From CADEFX01 sp963806735 (lineage in GTDB: Bacteria; Pseudomonadota; Alphaproteobacteria; Rhizobiales; Hyphomicrobiaceae), in assembly GCA_963806735.1 (NCBI GenBank), contig CAWEBE010000022.1:173027-237026 (forward strand): a DNA stretch of 64,000 nt, read 5' to 3'. Positions within the stretch are counted from its first letter, which is position 1, and each line of letters opens with the position of its first letter. The notes below the pieces were generated by a model. The model searched no databases and had not been told where the DNA came from. It saw only the letters and a list, made by a program, of their open reading frames with translations. A program made the position numbers and the translations under genes. Shown here in pieces: positions 25,549 through 32,820 of the stretch.

Positions 25549-26010
25549 ATGCTGGAGCAAGTGACCGCAAACTCAAAGCCGGACCAGATCTCCGTCGAGC
25601 TGTCCGCCCGCCGTACCGGCATGTCGTTCCAGCGTACGCGTATGAGCGCGGATCGCACACTGATGTCGGTGGTCCGCACCTCGCTGTCGCTGATTGGGTT
25701 CGGCTTCACGATCTTCCAGTTCTTCGAGAAGCTGAGGGACGCCGGCACGCTGACGCACGGCGCGGCACCTCGGCATTTTGGAGTCGCTTTGGTTGCACTC
25801 GGCATTCTGATGTTGATCGGCGGCATCATCTATCACGTGCAGTTCATGCTGCACCTGCGCGAGCAGCGCGAGGCGATGGTCGCGGACGATCTCATTCACG
25901 GTCAAAGCAAATTCCCGATCTCGCTTACGCTGATCACCGCCGTGATCCTGCTGCTGATCGGCGTCGCAGCGATTGTGAGCATGCTGTTTCGTGTGGGGCC
26001 GTTCGGATGA
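25549..26010 (+). CDS. DUF202 (YidH-like) membrane protein
   Basis: A 153-residue protein with the DUF202 signature: FQRTRMSADRTLMSVVRTSLSLIGFGFTIF and then two membrane helices (RHFGVALVALGILMLIGGIIYH and PISLTLITAVILLLIGVAAI). Family members are small inner-membrane proteins of unknown function. It starts two bases after the preceding stop, so the genes are coupled. Confidence 0.82.
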   Translation: MLEQVTANSKPDQISVELSARRTGMSFQRTRMSADRTLMSVVRTSLSLIGFGFTIFQFFEKLRDAGTLTHGAAPRHFGVALVALGILMLIGGIIYHVQFMLHLREQREAMVADDLIHGQSKFPISLTLITAVILLLIGVAAIVSMLFRVGPFG

Positions 26011-26099
26011 CGGCGATCGGAGGGTCCAACGAAGACGGGGATAAGGAGCAAACGGGGGACGACGGCAGTACTGACCCACGGATCTAGGGAGTTTTGCGT

Positions 26100-27641
26100 A
26101 TGGCCAAGTCCGACAAGCCGAACATCCTCGTCATCTGGGGCGACGATATCGGTCAATCCAATCTGAGTTGCTACACGCACGGATTGATGGGCTATCACAC
26201 GCCCAACATCGACCGTATCGCCAAAGAAGGCATGCTGTTCAGCGACAGTTACGGTGAGCAGTCCTGCACTGCCGGTCGCTCATCGTTCATCACCGGTCAG
26301 AGTGTGCTGCGTACCGGCCTGTCCAAGGTCGGTGTACCGGCCGCGCCGATTGGCATGAGCGAGAAGATCATCACGATCGCAGCAGCGCTGAAGAATCAGG
26401 GCTATGCCACCGGCCAGTTCGGCAAGAACCATCTGGGCGACCTGAACCATATGCTGCCGACCAATCACGGCTTCGATGAGTTCTTCGGCAACCTCTACCA
26501 TCTCAACGCCGAGGAAGAGCCGGAGATGTATGACTACCCGAAGGAGAAAGACTTTCCGAACTTCCGCAAGAACTTCGGTCCGCGCGGCGTGATGCATTCA
26601 TGGGCCACAGACAAGGACGACCCCACAGAAATGCCGCGCTGGGGCAAGGTTGGTAAGCAGAAGATCGAGGATACCGGCCCGCTGAACAGAAAGCGTATGG
26701 AGACCTGCGACGATGAGTTCGTCGCTGCGGCCTCGGACTTCATCAAGCGTCAGAACAAGGCAGGCAAGCCCTTCTTCGTGTGGCTCAATACCACGCACAT
26801 GCATCTCTATACGCACACGAAAAAAGAAAGCCTGGGTCAGGCCGGCCGCTGGCAGTCGCCCTATCACGACACCATGATCGACCATGACAAGAACGTCGGG
26901 CAGATGCTCGACCTGCTGGATAAGATCGGCATCGCCGACGACACTTTCGTAATGTACTCGACTGATAACGGACCGCACCGAAACTCGTGGCCCGATGGTG
27001 GCATGACGCCGTTCCGCAGCGAGAAGAACACCAACTGGGAAGGCGCGTTTCGCGTTCCGCTGCTGGTGCGTTGGCCCGGCAAGATCAAGCCCGGCTCCGT
27101 CTCGAACGAGATCGTGCAGCATCACGACTGGTTCCCGACTTTCCTGGCGATGGCGGGCGAGCCCGATATCGTTGCGAAGTGCAAGAAGGGCTACCAGGCG
27201 ATTGGCCGGACCTACAAGAACCACATCGACGGCTACAATCTTGTGCCCTACCTGAGCGGAAAGGAAGAGCGCAGTCCGCGCCAGTTGTTCGTCTACATCA
27301 GCGATGACGGCGACATCCTGGCGTTACGGTTTGACAACTGGAAGGTCGTGTTCATGGAGCAGCGATGCCACGGCACGCTGCAGGTCTGGGCCGAACCCTT
27401 CACGCGCCTACGAGTTCCCAAACTGTTCAACCTGCGGACCGATCCATATGAATTTGCCGATGTCACGTCGAACACCTACTACGACTGGTTCATACACCGC
27501 GCTTATCTCGTGTTTACGTCGCAGGTCGTCTTTGCCAAATGGGCAGAAACATTCAAAGACTTCCCGCCCATCCAGAAACCGAACACCTTCACCATAGATG
27601 ATGCGGTCGAGAAGATGAGGGAAGTGGCCTCTGGCGGTTGA
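26100..27641 (+). CDS. Arylsulfatase (type I, formylglycine-dependent)
   Basis: A 513-residue alkaline-phosphatase-superfamily sulfatase that hydrolyses sulfate esters. Metal ligands are in WGDDIGQSN (D15/D16) and STDNGPH. The modification motif is C56-T-A-G-R60, a Cys-type C-x-A-x-R variant of the common C-x-P-x-R. HGFDEFFGNLYH, KPFFVWLNTTHMH and GAFRVPLLVRWPGKI are typical of bacterial arylsulfatases. No signal peptide is seen, so it should be cytoplasmic unless exported in another way. GGGAG stands eight bases before the ATG. FGE, two membrane proteins and this gene form one operon. Confidence 0.92.
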   Translation: MAKSDKPNILVIWGDDIGQSNLSCYTHGLMGYHTPNIDRIAKEGMLFSDSYGEQSCTAGRSSFITGQSVLRTGLSKVGVPAAPIGMSEKIITIAAALKNQGYATGQFGKNHLGDLNHMLPTNHGFDEFFGNLYHLNAEEEPEMYDYPKEKDFPNFRKNFGPRGVMHSWATDKDDPTEMPRWGKVGKQKIEDTGPLNRKRMETCDDEFVAAASDFIKRQNKAGKPFFVWLNTTHMHLYTHTKKESLGQAGRWQSPYHDTMIDHDKNVGQMLDLLDKIGIADDTFVMYSTDNGPHRNSWPDGGMTPFRSEKNTNWEGAFRVPLLVRWPGKIKPGSVSNEIVQHHDWFPTFLAMAGEPDIVAKCKKGYQAIGRTYKNHIDGYNLVPYLSGKEERSPRQLFVYISDDGDILALRFDNWKVVFMEQRCHGTLQVWAEPFTRLRVPKLFNLRTDPYEFADVTSNTYYDWFIHRAYLVFTSQVVFAKWAETFKDFPPIQKPNTFTIDDAVEKMREVASGG

Positions 27642-27745
27642 GTTTTGTCCGGGCGGCGGGCGAAAGCTGGCCGCCCAGCTCGCTTCATGGCTCTGAGAAG
27701 GAAGTTCGGCAGGACGGGACCGTGTTCGAGGAGGCGTAGCAGCGT

Positions 27746-28108
27746 ATGGCAAAGGAGTGGCTCATCATCCTAACAGAGAACGCAGCCATCATCATCGATG
27801 CTCTGGCGCTCATCGTCATTGTCATCGGCACGATAGAGGCGGTGGTGGAAGGCTTGCGTCTGATTGTCTCCGGGTCGTCAGATCGAGAGAAGCGCGAGCT
27901 CTGGTTGCGCTACGCGCGCTGGCTGGTGGCCGGGCTCACCTTTCAGCTCGCAGCCGACATCATCGAGACGTCGATCAGCACAAGCTGGGACTCCGTTGGG
28001 AGGATCGCGGCCATCGCTGTGATCCGCACCTTTCTCAACTTCTTCCTCGAGCGCGATGTGAACGAGATGCAGGCGCGCAAACACGAGCGTGAGAAGGTGG
28101 CAGTGTAG
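27746..28108 (+). CDS. DUF1622 membrane protein
   Basis: A 120-residue protein with two or three membrane helices (AAIIIDALALIVIVIGTIEAVV, WLVAGLTFQLAADIIET, AAIAVIRTFLNFFLERDV) and the REKRELWLRYARWL motif usual for DUF1622. Function unknown. It follows the sulfatase by about 100 bases and precedes HdeD, in a group of small membrane proteins often induced by stress. Confidence 0.82.
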   Translation: MAKEWLIILTENAAIIIDALALIVIVIGTIEAVVEGLRLIVSGSSDREKRELWLRYARWLVAGLTFQLAADIIETSISTSWDSVGRIAAIAVIRTFLNFFLERDVNEMQARKHEREKVAV

Positions 28109-28168
28109 CCGCCTCGAGCATCGTGGATTGGTCCGGGTTGTGATCCGCAGTGACGAAAGGAGGCTCGC

Positions 28169-28753
28169 ATGACAAGCACATATGTCGATACGTCATCGGT
28201 CAGGCATACGATGTTGCATGCCCTTGCAGAGAACTGGTGGCTTTTCCTGCTGCGCGGGCTCTGCGCCATCGTTTTTGGGATGCTGGCGTTCGTATGGCCG
28301 CGCGCGACATTGCTCACCTTGGTGCTGCTCTACGGCGCATTTGCGCTCGTCGACGGCGTTGCGGCGATCCTTGCCGCGATCAAGGGTGGAGAGATGACCT
28401 CGCGCTGGTGGCTTGCCGTCCTTGGCGCGTTCAGTATTGCTGCCGGTGGTCTGACACTGTACTGGCCCGTTCTCACAGCCCTTGTCCTACTGCTATTCAT
28501 TGCATTCTGGGCTATCGCAACCGGCATCGTGCAAATCATCGGCGGTATTAGACTACGCAAGGAAATCGACGGTGAGTGGCTCCTCATAGTCGGCGGCGTG
28601 CTTTCCATTCTATTCGGCTTGCTGTTGCTGACCCGGCCGGGAACGGGTGCCCTAGCGATGATCTACGCGATCGGAGCGTTTGCCATAGCGCACGGGATAC
28701 TCACTGTGGCGTTCTCGCTCCGGCTACGCCGGCATGCGCATGGCACGAGCTGA
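28169..28753 (+). CDS. HdeD-family membrane protein
   Basis: A 194-residue protein of the HdeD (DUF308) family with six predicted membrane helices in three repeated pairs, for example NWWLFLLRGLCAIVFGMLAF and LLIVGGVLSILFGLLLL. HdeD contributes to acid resistance in E. coli. In rhizobia it often appears with stress genes. A perfect AAAGGAGG lies seven bases upstream of the ATG. Confidence 0.87.
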   Translation: MTSTYVDTSSVRHTMLHALAENWWLFLLRGLCAIVFGMLAFVWPRATLLTLVLLYGAFALVDGVAAILAAIKGGEMTSRWWLAVLGAFSIAAGGLTLYWPVLTALVLLLFIAFWAIATGIVQIIGGIRLRKEIDGEWLLIVGGVLSILFGLLLLTRPGTGALAMIYAIGAFAIAHGILTVAFSLRLRRHAHGTS

Positions 28754-29203
28754 TCATGCGGCTGCTCTGAGCGTCGAGAGCATGAGAGAGGCGCGCGCGT
28801 CACCGCCCAATCGCCCGTGATGGCGTTCATCGATACTTCGGACACACTGTTCGCCGCGGAGATTCCACAGATCTATGCGCGCTACATACAAGCAGGCCAG
28901 CCTGCCGAGATTACGTTCAAGATCTTTCCTGGCAAGGTCTACAGCGGCCGTGTGAAAACCGTTCTGCAGGCGATCTCGACGGGACAGGCGCCCACGACGG
29001 GACTTGCGGCGGCGCCAGGGGACGTGGTGGCGGCACCTTTTGTCGTGCGCCTGCGACTAGATGACAAGGGTATTGGCCCAAATCTGCCGGCCGGCAGCAC
29101 GGCGCTCGTGGCCATCTTCACGGACCGTGTCAAGGCAAGCCACGTCATCCGCAAGGTCGTGCTGAGGCAGACCGCCATCCTGAACTACGTCAATCCGTTC
29201 TAG
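28754..29203 (+). pseudogene. C-terminal fragment of a HlyD-family secretion protein
   Basis: The open frame (GTG 28817 or ATG 28820) encodes VMAFIDTSDTLFAAEIPQIY through GQPAEITFKIFPGKVYSGRV to the end of a beta-barrel. This is the last 125 residues of an inner-membrane HlyD/EmrA/YibH-like adaptor. The anchor, lipoyl halves and coiled coil are missing, and the frame upstream of 28817 is open only to 28751 with no start or related sequence. It is a remnant of a deleted gene. Confidence 0.7.
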
Positions 29204-29282
29204 CGAGATGAAGGGTCTCCGGCACGAGGCTCATCTCGACCACGAGCGTCGCGGTCGTCAGCAAAAGCAAGCACTCCACCTC

Positions 29283-29303
29283 GGGTTTACCCTACGGGAC
29301 TTT
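29283..29303. promoter_or_regulatory. Candidate operator GGGTTTRYCCY plus GGGACTTT, site C
   Basis: GGGTTTACCCT at 29283-29293 and GGGACTTT at 29296-29303, 78 bases upstream of the start at 29382. GGGACTTTAG resembles half of the DosR box of mycobacteria, which is bound by a NarL-type regulator. Confidence 0.45.
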
Positions 29304-29381
29304 AGTTGGTTTCCCGCAGGTGTCCCGATACTAATTTCCAGCATAATCCGTGGGCGGCGAAAAATAGGGGCGAGGATCGAC

Positions 29382-30062
29382 ATGGAGCCGTCGATTGCAC
29401 AATTTCACGACTACTTTGCCCATGCGCGTGACCCATCGCGGAGCCGCATGCTTTTCCGCCTGATCCTGGAGGCCTGCCCTGACATCATTTATCTCTATGA
29501 TCGCACGCTCAAACGATATCTGTTCGTCAGCAGTCGAAGCCGCGACATTCTCGGGTATGCGCCCGAGGATATCCAGCGGCTGAAGGCTCAAGACATCAAG
29601 CGGATGATCCATCCAGATGATCTGGACCAGGCCACGGCACATCATGCGAAGCAGGAGTGGCTGACTGACAGTGAAGTCTCGACGATTACGTATCGCGTGC
29701 GCACCGCCCTGGGCGACTATCGACTATTGCGCTGCCGGCACAAGGCTTTCTCGCGTTCTCCGGATGGAGCCGTCAAATGCATTCTCGGTGTTGCCACGGA
29801 CATTACTGGCGAAGCCAAAAGGCAGAACGAAATCGACGCATTGCGCAGCCGAATTCTTGCCATTCGTGACGAGGAACGTCAAAAAATTGCTCTGCGCATG
29901 CACGACACGGCCATGCAGCACTTGGTCGGAGCAGCGCTGGTCCTCAAGGGCGTTGAGCTTGGCGCTGCGAACGCCGACAGCCTGAGCCGGTCGATCAGGG
30001 AGGCGCAGTCGTCGCTGTCCTTGGCGCTGCGAGAAATGCTGGAGTCTGTCGCAAGCGTATGA
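29382..30062 (+). CDS. PAS-HisKA_3 protein without ATPase domain
   Basis: A 226-residue protein. The PAS domain (ACPDIIYLYDRTLKRYLFVS through the FxHPDD-like MIHPDDLDQA to ILGVATDITGEAKRQNEID) is followed by a HisKA_3 dimerisation helix pair with phospho-acceptor His (EERQKIALRMHDTAMQHLVG). The protein ends soon after, before any N-box. The downstream sequence does not encode an ATPase domain in any frame. It may be a truncated kinase, or a His-containing partner phosphorylated by another kinase. GAGG lies six bases before the ATG. Confidence 0.7.
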   Translation: MEPSIAQFHDYFAHARDPSRSRMLFRLILEACPDIIYLYDRTLKRYLFVSSRSRDILGYAPEDIQRLKAQDIKRMIHPDDLDQATAHHAKQEWLTDSEVSTITYRVRTALGDYRLLRCRHKAFSRSPDGAVKCILGVATDITGEAKRQNEIDALRSRILAIRDEERQKIALRMHDTAMQHLVGAALVLKGVELGAANADSLSRSIREAQSSLSLALREMLESVASV

Positions 30063-30250
30063 AAGTCAAAGCTTGCCCTTTGAGATGCGCGCGTTTGCGG
30101 AACGGGTGTGTGGCATTGCGCTGGCGCGAGTGGCGGGCCCTGCAAGCCGGATCAGGGCGAAGATTGTGGTGCGCTGCCATGGCGCGCTGATCAGAAGCGT
30201 GTCGTGACCCTGAAGATGGATGTGCTGCCCTCAAAACGACGCTCAGCAGC

Positions 30251-30478
30251 TTAATGCCGCGTGTTGATGACCCACGGCGTTGTTCCAACCAGGGTCGTAT
30301 AGCTGAAGCCCAGGCCGACGGCGTCCACGCTGCCTTTGAACGACCCGAGAGTGGCTCCCGATCCGGAGTCACCGGTGAGCTGGCGGTAATTGTTGCCGAC
30401 AACGCCAAGCACCAGCCCAGGTGAGACCTCGGTTCCCTGGGGTTTGCGTGGATGCGAACGCAGTCGAACTGGAGACAA
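30251..30478 (-). pseudogene. Remnant of an outer-membrane channel-like (phenol meta-pathway type) protein
   Basis: On the reverse strand the frame encodes VSPGLVLGVVGNNYRQLTGD, then SGATLGSFKGSVDAVGLGFS and YTTLVGTTPWVI, which resembles the last strands of SphA/MetA-pathway outer-membrane proteins (typically YYQQLT.DSG.GA.LG.FKG). The rest of the gene is absent on both sides. The surrounding 30063-30624 holds nothing else recognisable. Confidence 0.5.
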
Positions 30479-30624
30479 AGCCTATGCTGATCCGCCAAAA
30501 TGGCGAAGCATTCAACGGGCAGGATGCCGATACCACGAGGTAATCGCTACTGCGTTGTTCTACCTCAATGTTTGATGAATGAACGCAACGGGGCTAAATT
30601 TTCTCGTGGACTGTAGGTATCCTC

Positions 30625-31329
30625 ATGAGCAAGCCGGACGATAGGCTCCTTACCCTCCTTCGCAGTTGTGCCTTGTTCGCCAACCTATCCGACAAGGCGC
30701 TGGCGCCACTCCTGGGGCGTGCTGCAGTCCGCAAATTTGCAAAAGGTGTCGTGATCTACCGACGCGGGGAACCGGGCAGTAGCCTCATGATCATAGCCTC
30801 GGGGCGCATCAAGATTGCGAACGTGAGCCCGGAAGGCAAAGAGGTGGTGCTCAACTTCCTGCGAGCCGGCGATGTCAGCGGGGAGATCGCCGTGCTTGAT
30901 GAGGGGGAGCGGACGGCGGACGCCGTCGCGCTGGAGCCCACGGAGGCTCTCGTCATATCTTCCCGTGATCTCCTTCCCGTATTGACGGCAAATCCCGAAG
31001 CTCTTCTGTCCATCACGAGATTGCTCTGCGAGAAGCTGCGCGCGGCATCGGCAATCGTCGAGGATAACACGCTCGAGATGCGCTCCCGGGCTGCCAAGGG
31101 ACTACTGAGATTGGCGCAGCGGCACGGCAAAGTGGGTAACGACGGAATTCTGGTGGACCTCGTGCTTTCACAGCAGGATCTTGGAAATTACCTCGGAATC
31201 TCGCGAGAAAATGTCAGCCGCCAGTTGCGCCAGCTCCGATTTGCAAACGTCATTCGGGTAGATGAGGGACACATCATCATTACCGACAAGATTGGGCTTG
31301 GCGAAATCGCGGAAGATGTTGCGAACTAG
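30625..31329 (+). CDS. Crp/Fnr family transcriptional regulator (second)
   Basis: A 234-residue regulator with a cyclic-nucleotide-binding-like barrel (YRRGEPGSSLMIIASGRIKI, SGEIAVLDEGERTADAVA) and a winged helix (LSQQDLGNYLGISRENVSRQ). The recognition helix differs from that of the protein at 7626 (SRENVSRQL against SRPKVNVAL), so different sites are likely. No FNR-type cysteines are present. The ATG is preceded by GTAGGTATCCTC, a weak ribosome site. The gene is followed directly by a palindromic repeat. Confidence 0.85.
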   Translation: MSKPDDRLLTLLRSCALFANLSDKALAPLLGRAAVRKFAKGVVIYRRGEPGSSLMIIASGRIKIANVSPEGKEVVLNFLRAGDVSGEIAVLDEGERTADAVALEPTEALVISSRDLLPVLTANPEALLSITRLLCEKLRAASAIVEDNTLEMRSRAAKGLLRLAQRHGKVGNDGILVDLVLSQQDLGNYLGISRENVSRQLRQLRFANVIRVDEGHIIITDKIGLGEIAEDVAN

Positions 31330-31337
31330 GACGGCCG

Positions 31338-31399
31338 CTAGAGCGGGTTCGCCTCAGATGGGAGCGCTATCGCTTCCATCTGAGACGATCATAGTCTAG
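31338..31399 (-). repeat. Palindromic intergenic repeat, copy 2
   Basis: The 9-bp arms CTCAGATGG and CCATCTGAG (31353-31361, 31376-31384) lie within outer CTAG ends. The reverse strand reads GATCGTCTCAGATGGAAGC, matching copy 3. It overlaps the stop codon of the BTAD regulator. Confidence 0.75.
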
Positions 31400-32427
31400 G
31401 AGAGCCGCCTCCTCGTTCCGTGCGTGATGCCAAGGTGATTTGTGAACGGCATGCGCAGGACCTGCGAATGTCTGGGTTCGATAAAGCGCCACGGCATGGA
31501 TTGCGGAACACTGGCTGTCATGCGAACCGTGTCGAATGCGCCGGCGCAATTCCCGACATTGTCCGATTCGTGTTGGTTCATCGCGGTGTCCGGCGGCAGG
31601 TAGGTGCCACTCTTGATCTCAGCGACGAGCCGTTGCGTCGCAATGGATGGCTCCATGTCATAGTCGCTGTCGAGAAGATGCCAGAGTCGGTTATAGATGC
31701 CGAGCGCGCCCGCCACATCTCCCGCATCGACGCTCATGCGCATCAATTCTCTGCATGCCGTCTCATGAGTTGGATCTATTTGAATGAGCGCTAGGGCAAG
31801 GCGTCTCATGCCTTGTTTCGGGTGCGAGGCATGGGCGAGCTGCTCCTCGAGATGCCGGATCAGCTGCTGCCGGACGCTCTCCCGCTGGATCTGTAGCCAT
31901 CCATCGAACGACGGATCGACGTTCTCGTATCCGACGAGGAGCGTGTCCGTGATGAGCGCCTCGGTCAGTAGGCAGTCCAGTGGATTGCCGTTCACTACAC
32001 TTTCCAATGCGTTGCCAACATCAGTGCTGATCACGAACGGATCGAGGCTCACCTCGAACCTATTGGACGAAGGGCCGGCGTGCTGGAAGACGTCCCGCAG
32101 GCTATGTAGGAGCTGACGTAGTGACGCGCGGGCCTTTGCGCTCTCGGTTTCACTCCAAAACATTCCAATCAGATGCTCGCGGGTGGCCCGCCTTCCTGGC
32201 AGGAGTGCAAGGTAGGCGATGAGCGCCTTCGCCTTGCGGCTCGGAAAGTCGATGCGGACGTCGCCGCGATGGAGCGCAAACCCGCCGAACAGCGAGACAC
32301 GCAAGCCCTGCTGCATGCCCGCCTCTTTCTGGCGGTCGTTTCGGATCGCGATTGCAGAATTTCGTTGAGGCGCAATCACTTGTGCTGGCGGGTTGGTCGG
32401 CCAGCGTTTCATTGTGCTGGTGCTCAT
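31396..32427 (-). CDS. BTAD-domain transcriptional regulator
   Basis: A 343-residue protein. After ~40 residues of basic leader comes a winged-helix DNA-binding unit (LRVSLFGGFALHRGDVRIDF, SRKAKALIAYLALLPGRRAT, LRQLLHSLRDVF) and a bacterial transcriptional activation domain of TPR-like helices (MRRLALALIQIDPTHETACR, MSVDAGDVAGALGIYNRLWH). This is SARP-like architecture. GGAGGG is seven bases before the ATG at 32427. Such regulators often stand with large cyclase/ATPase proteins, as here. It probably controlled the radical SAM locus now decaying next to it. Confidence 0.8.
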   Translation of the reverse strand: MSTSTMKRWPTNPPAQVIAPQRNSAIAIRNDRQKEAGMQQGLRVSLFGGFALHRGDVRIDFPSRKAKALIAYLALLPGRRATREHLIGMFWSETESAKARASLRQLLHSLRDVFQHAGPSSNRFEVSLDPFVISTDVGNALESVVNGNPLDCLLTEALITDTLLVGYENVDPSFDGWLQIQRESVRQQLIRHLEEQLAHASHPKQGMRRLALALIQIDPTHETACRELMRMSVDAGDVAGALGIYNRLWHLLDSDYDMEPSIATQRLVAEIKSGTYLPPDTAMNQHESDNVGNCAGAFDTVRMTASVPQSMPWRFIEPRHSQVLRMPFTNHLGITHGTRRRLS

Positions 32428-32816
32428 GCAGATCCCTCCAATGCAAGCCGGAACTGCCCCTGGTTCTAGGGCGGGTATCGGATGCTGGATGTGCTGCAGA
32501 TCACACACCTGCTTTTTCGGCTCTGTCGCCGACTGTATGAAGAGCGATTTTCCCTTCAGGCGTCCCTCGACAGCTTGGCTCTAAGCCTATTGGAGCAACC
32601 GTTGTTAGGAGCGCGTGAGTTGATCAGCAAGGAGCCGTGAGTATGCGCGCGGAGCCGACTGGAGCCGTCGCGCCGCGGATCTAAAGCGCGATCGTCTCAC
32701 ATGGAAGCACTGCCGCTTCCATGTGGGGCGTAAATCGCACTCTGAACTCTAAGTGTAGAGCAGGATTCACGTTTCAGATGGATCGCGCATGCGGTTCCAT
32801 CTGAAACGATCCTGGT
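32428..32816. other. Intergenic region with two palindromic repeats
   Basis: This 389-base region between the BTAD gene and the cyclase/ATPase remnant contains no gene. It carries repeat copies 3 and 4, which lie nearly back to back. Confidence 0.6.
32685..32740 (+). repeat. Palindromic intergenic repeat, copy 3
   Basis: CACATGGAAGC-ACTGCC-GCTTCCATGTG is a perfect 11-bp stem with 6-base loop (32698-32725), flanked by GATCGTCT and GGGCGT as in copies 1 and 2. Confidence 0.8.
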
Positions 32817-32820
32817 CTAA
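32755..32820. repeat. Palindromic intergenic repeat, copy 4
   Basis: Outer arms TAGAGCAGGAT and ATCCTGGTCTA (one mismatch) enclose a perfect 12-bp stem, GTTTCAGATGGA and TCCATCTGAAAC. The form TTCAGATGG with GATCCTG ends is a known style of intergenic repeat in Hyphomicrobiales. Confidence 0.8.
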
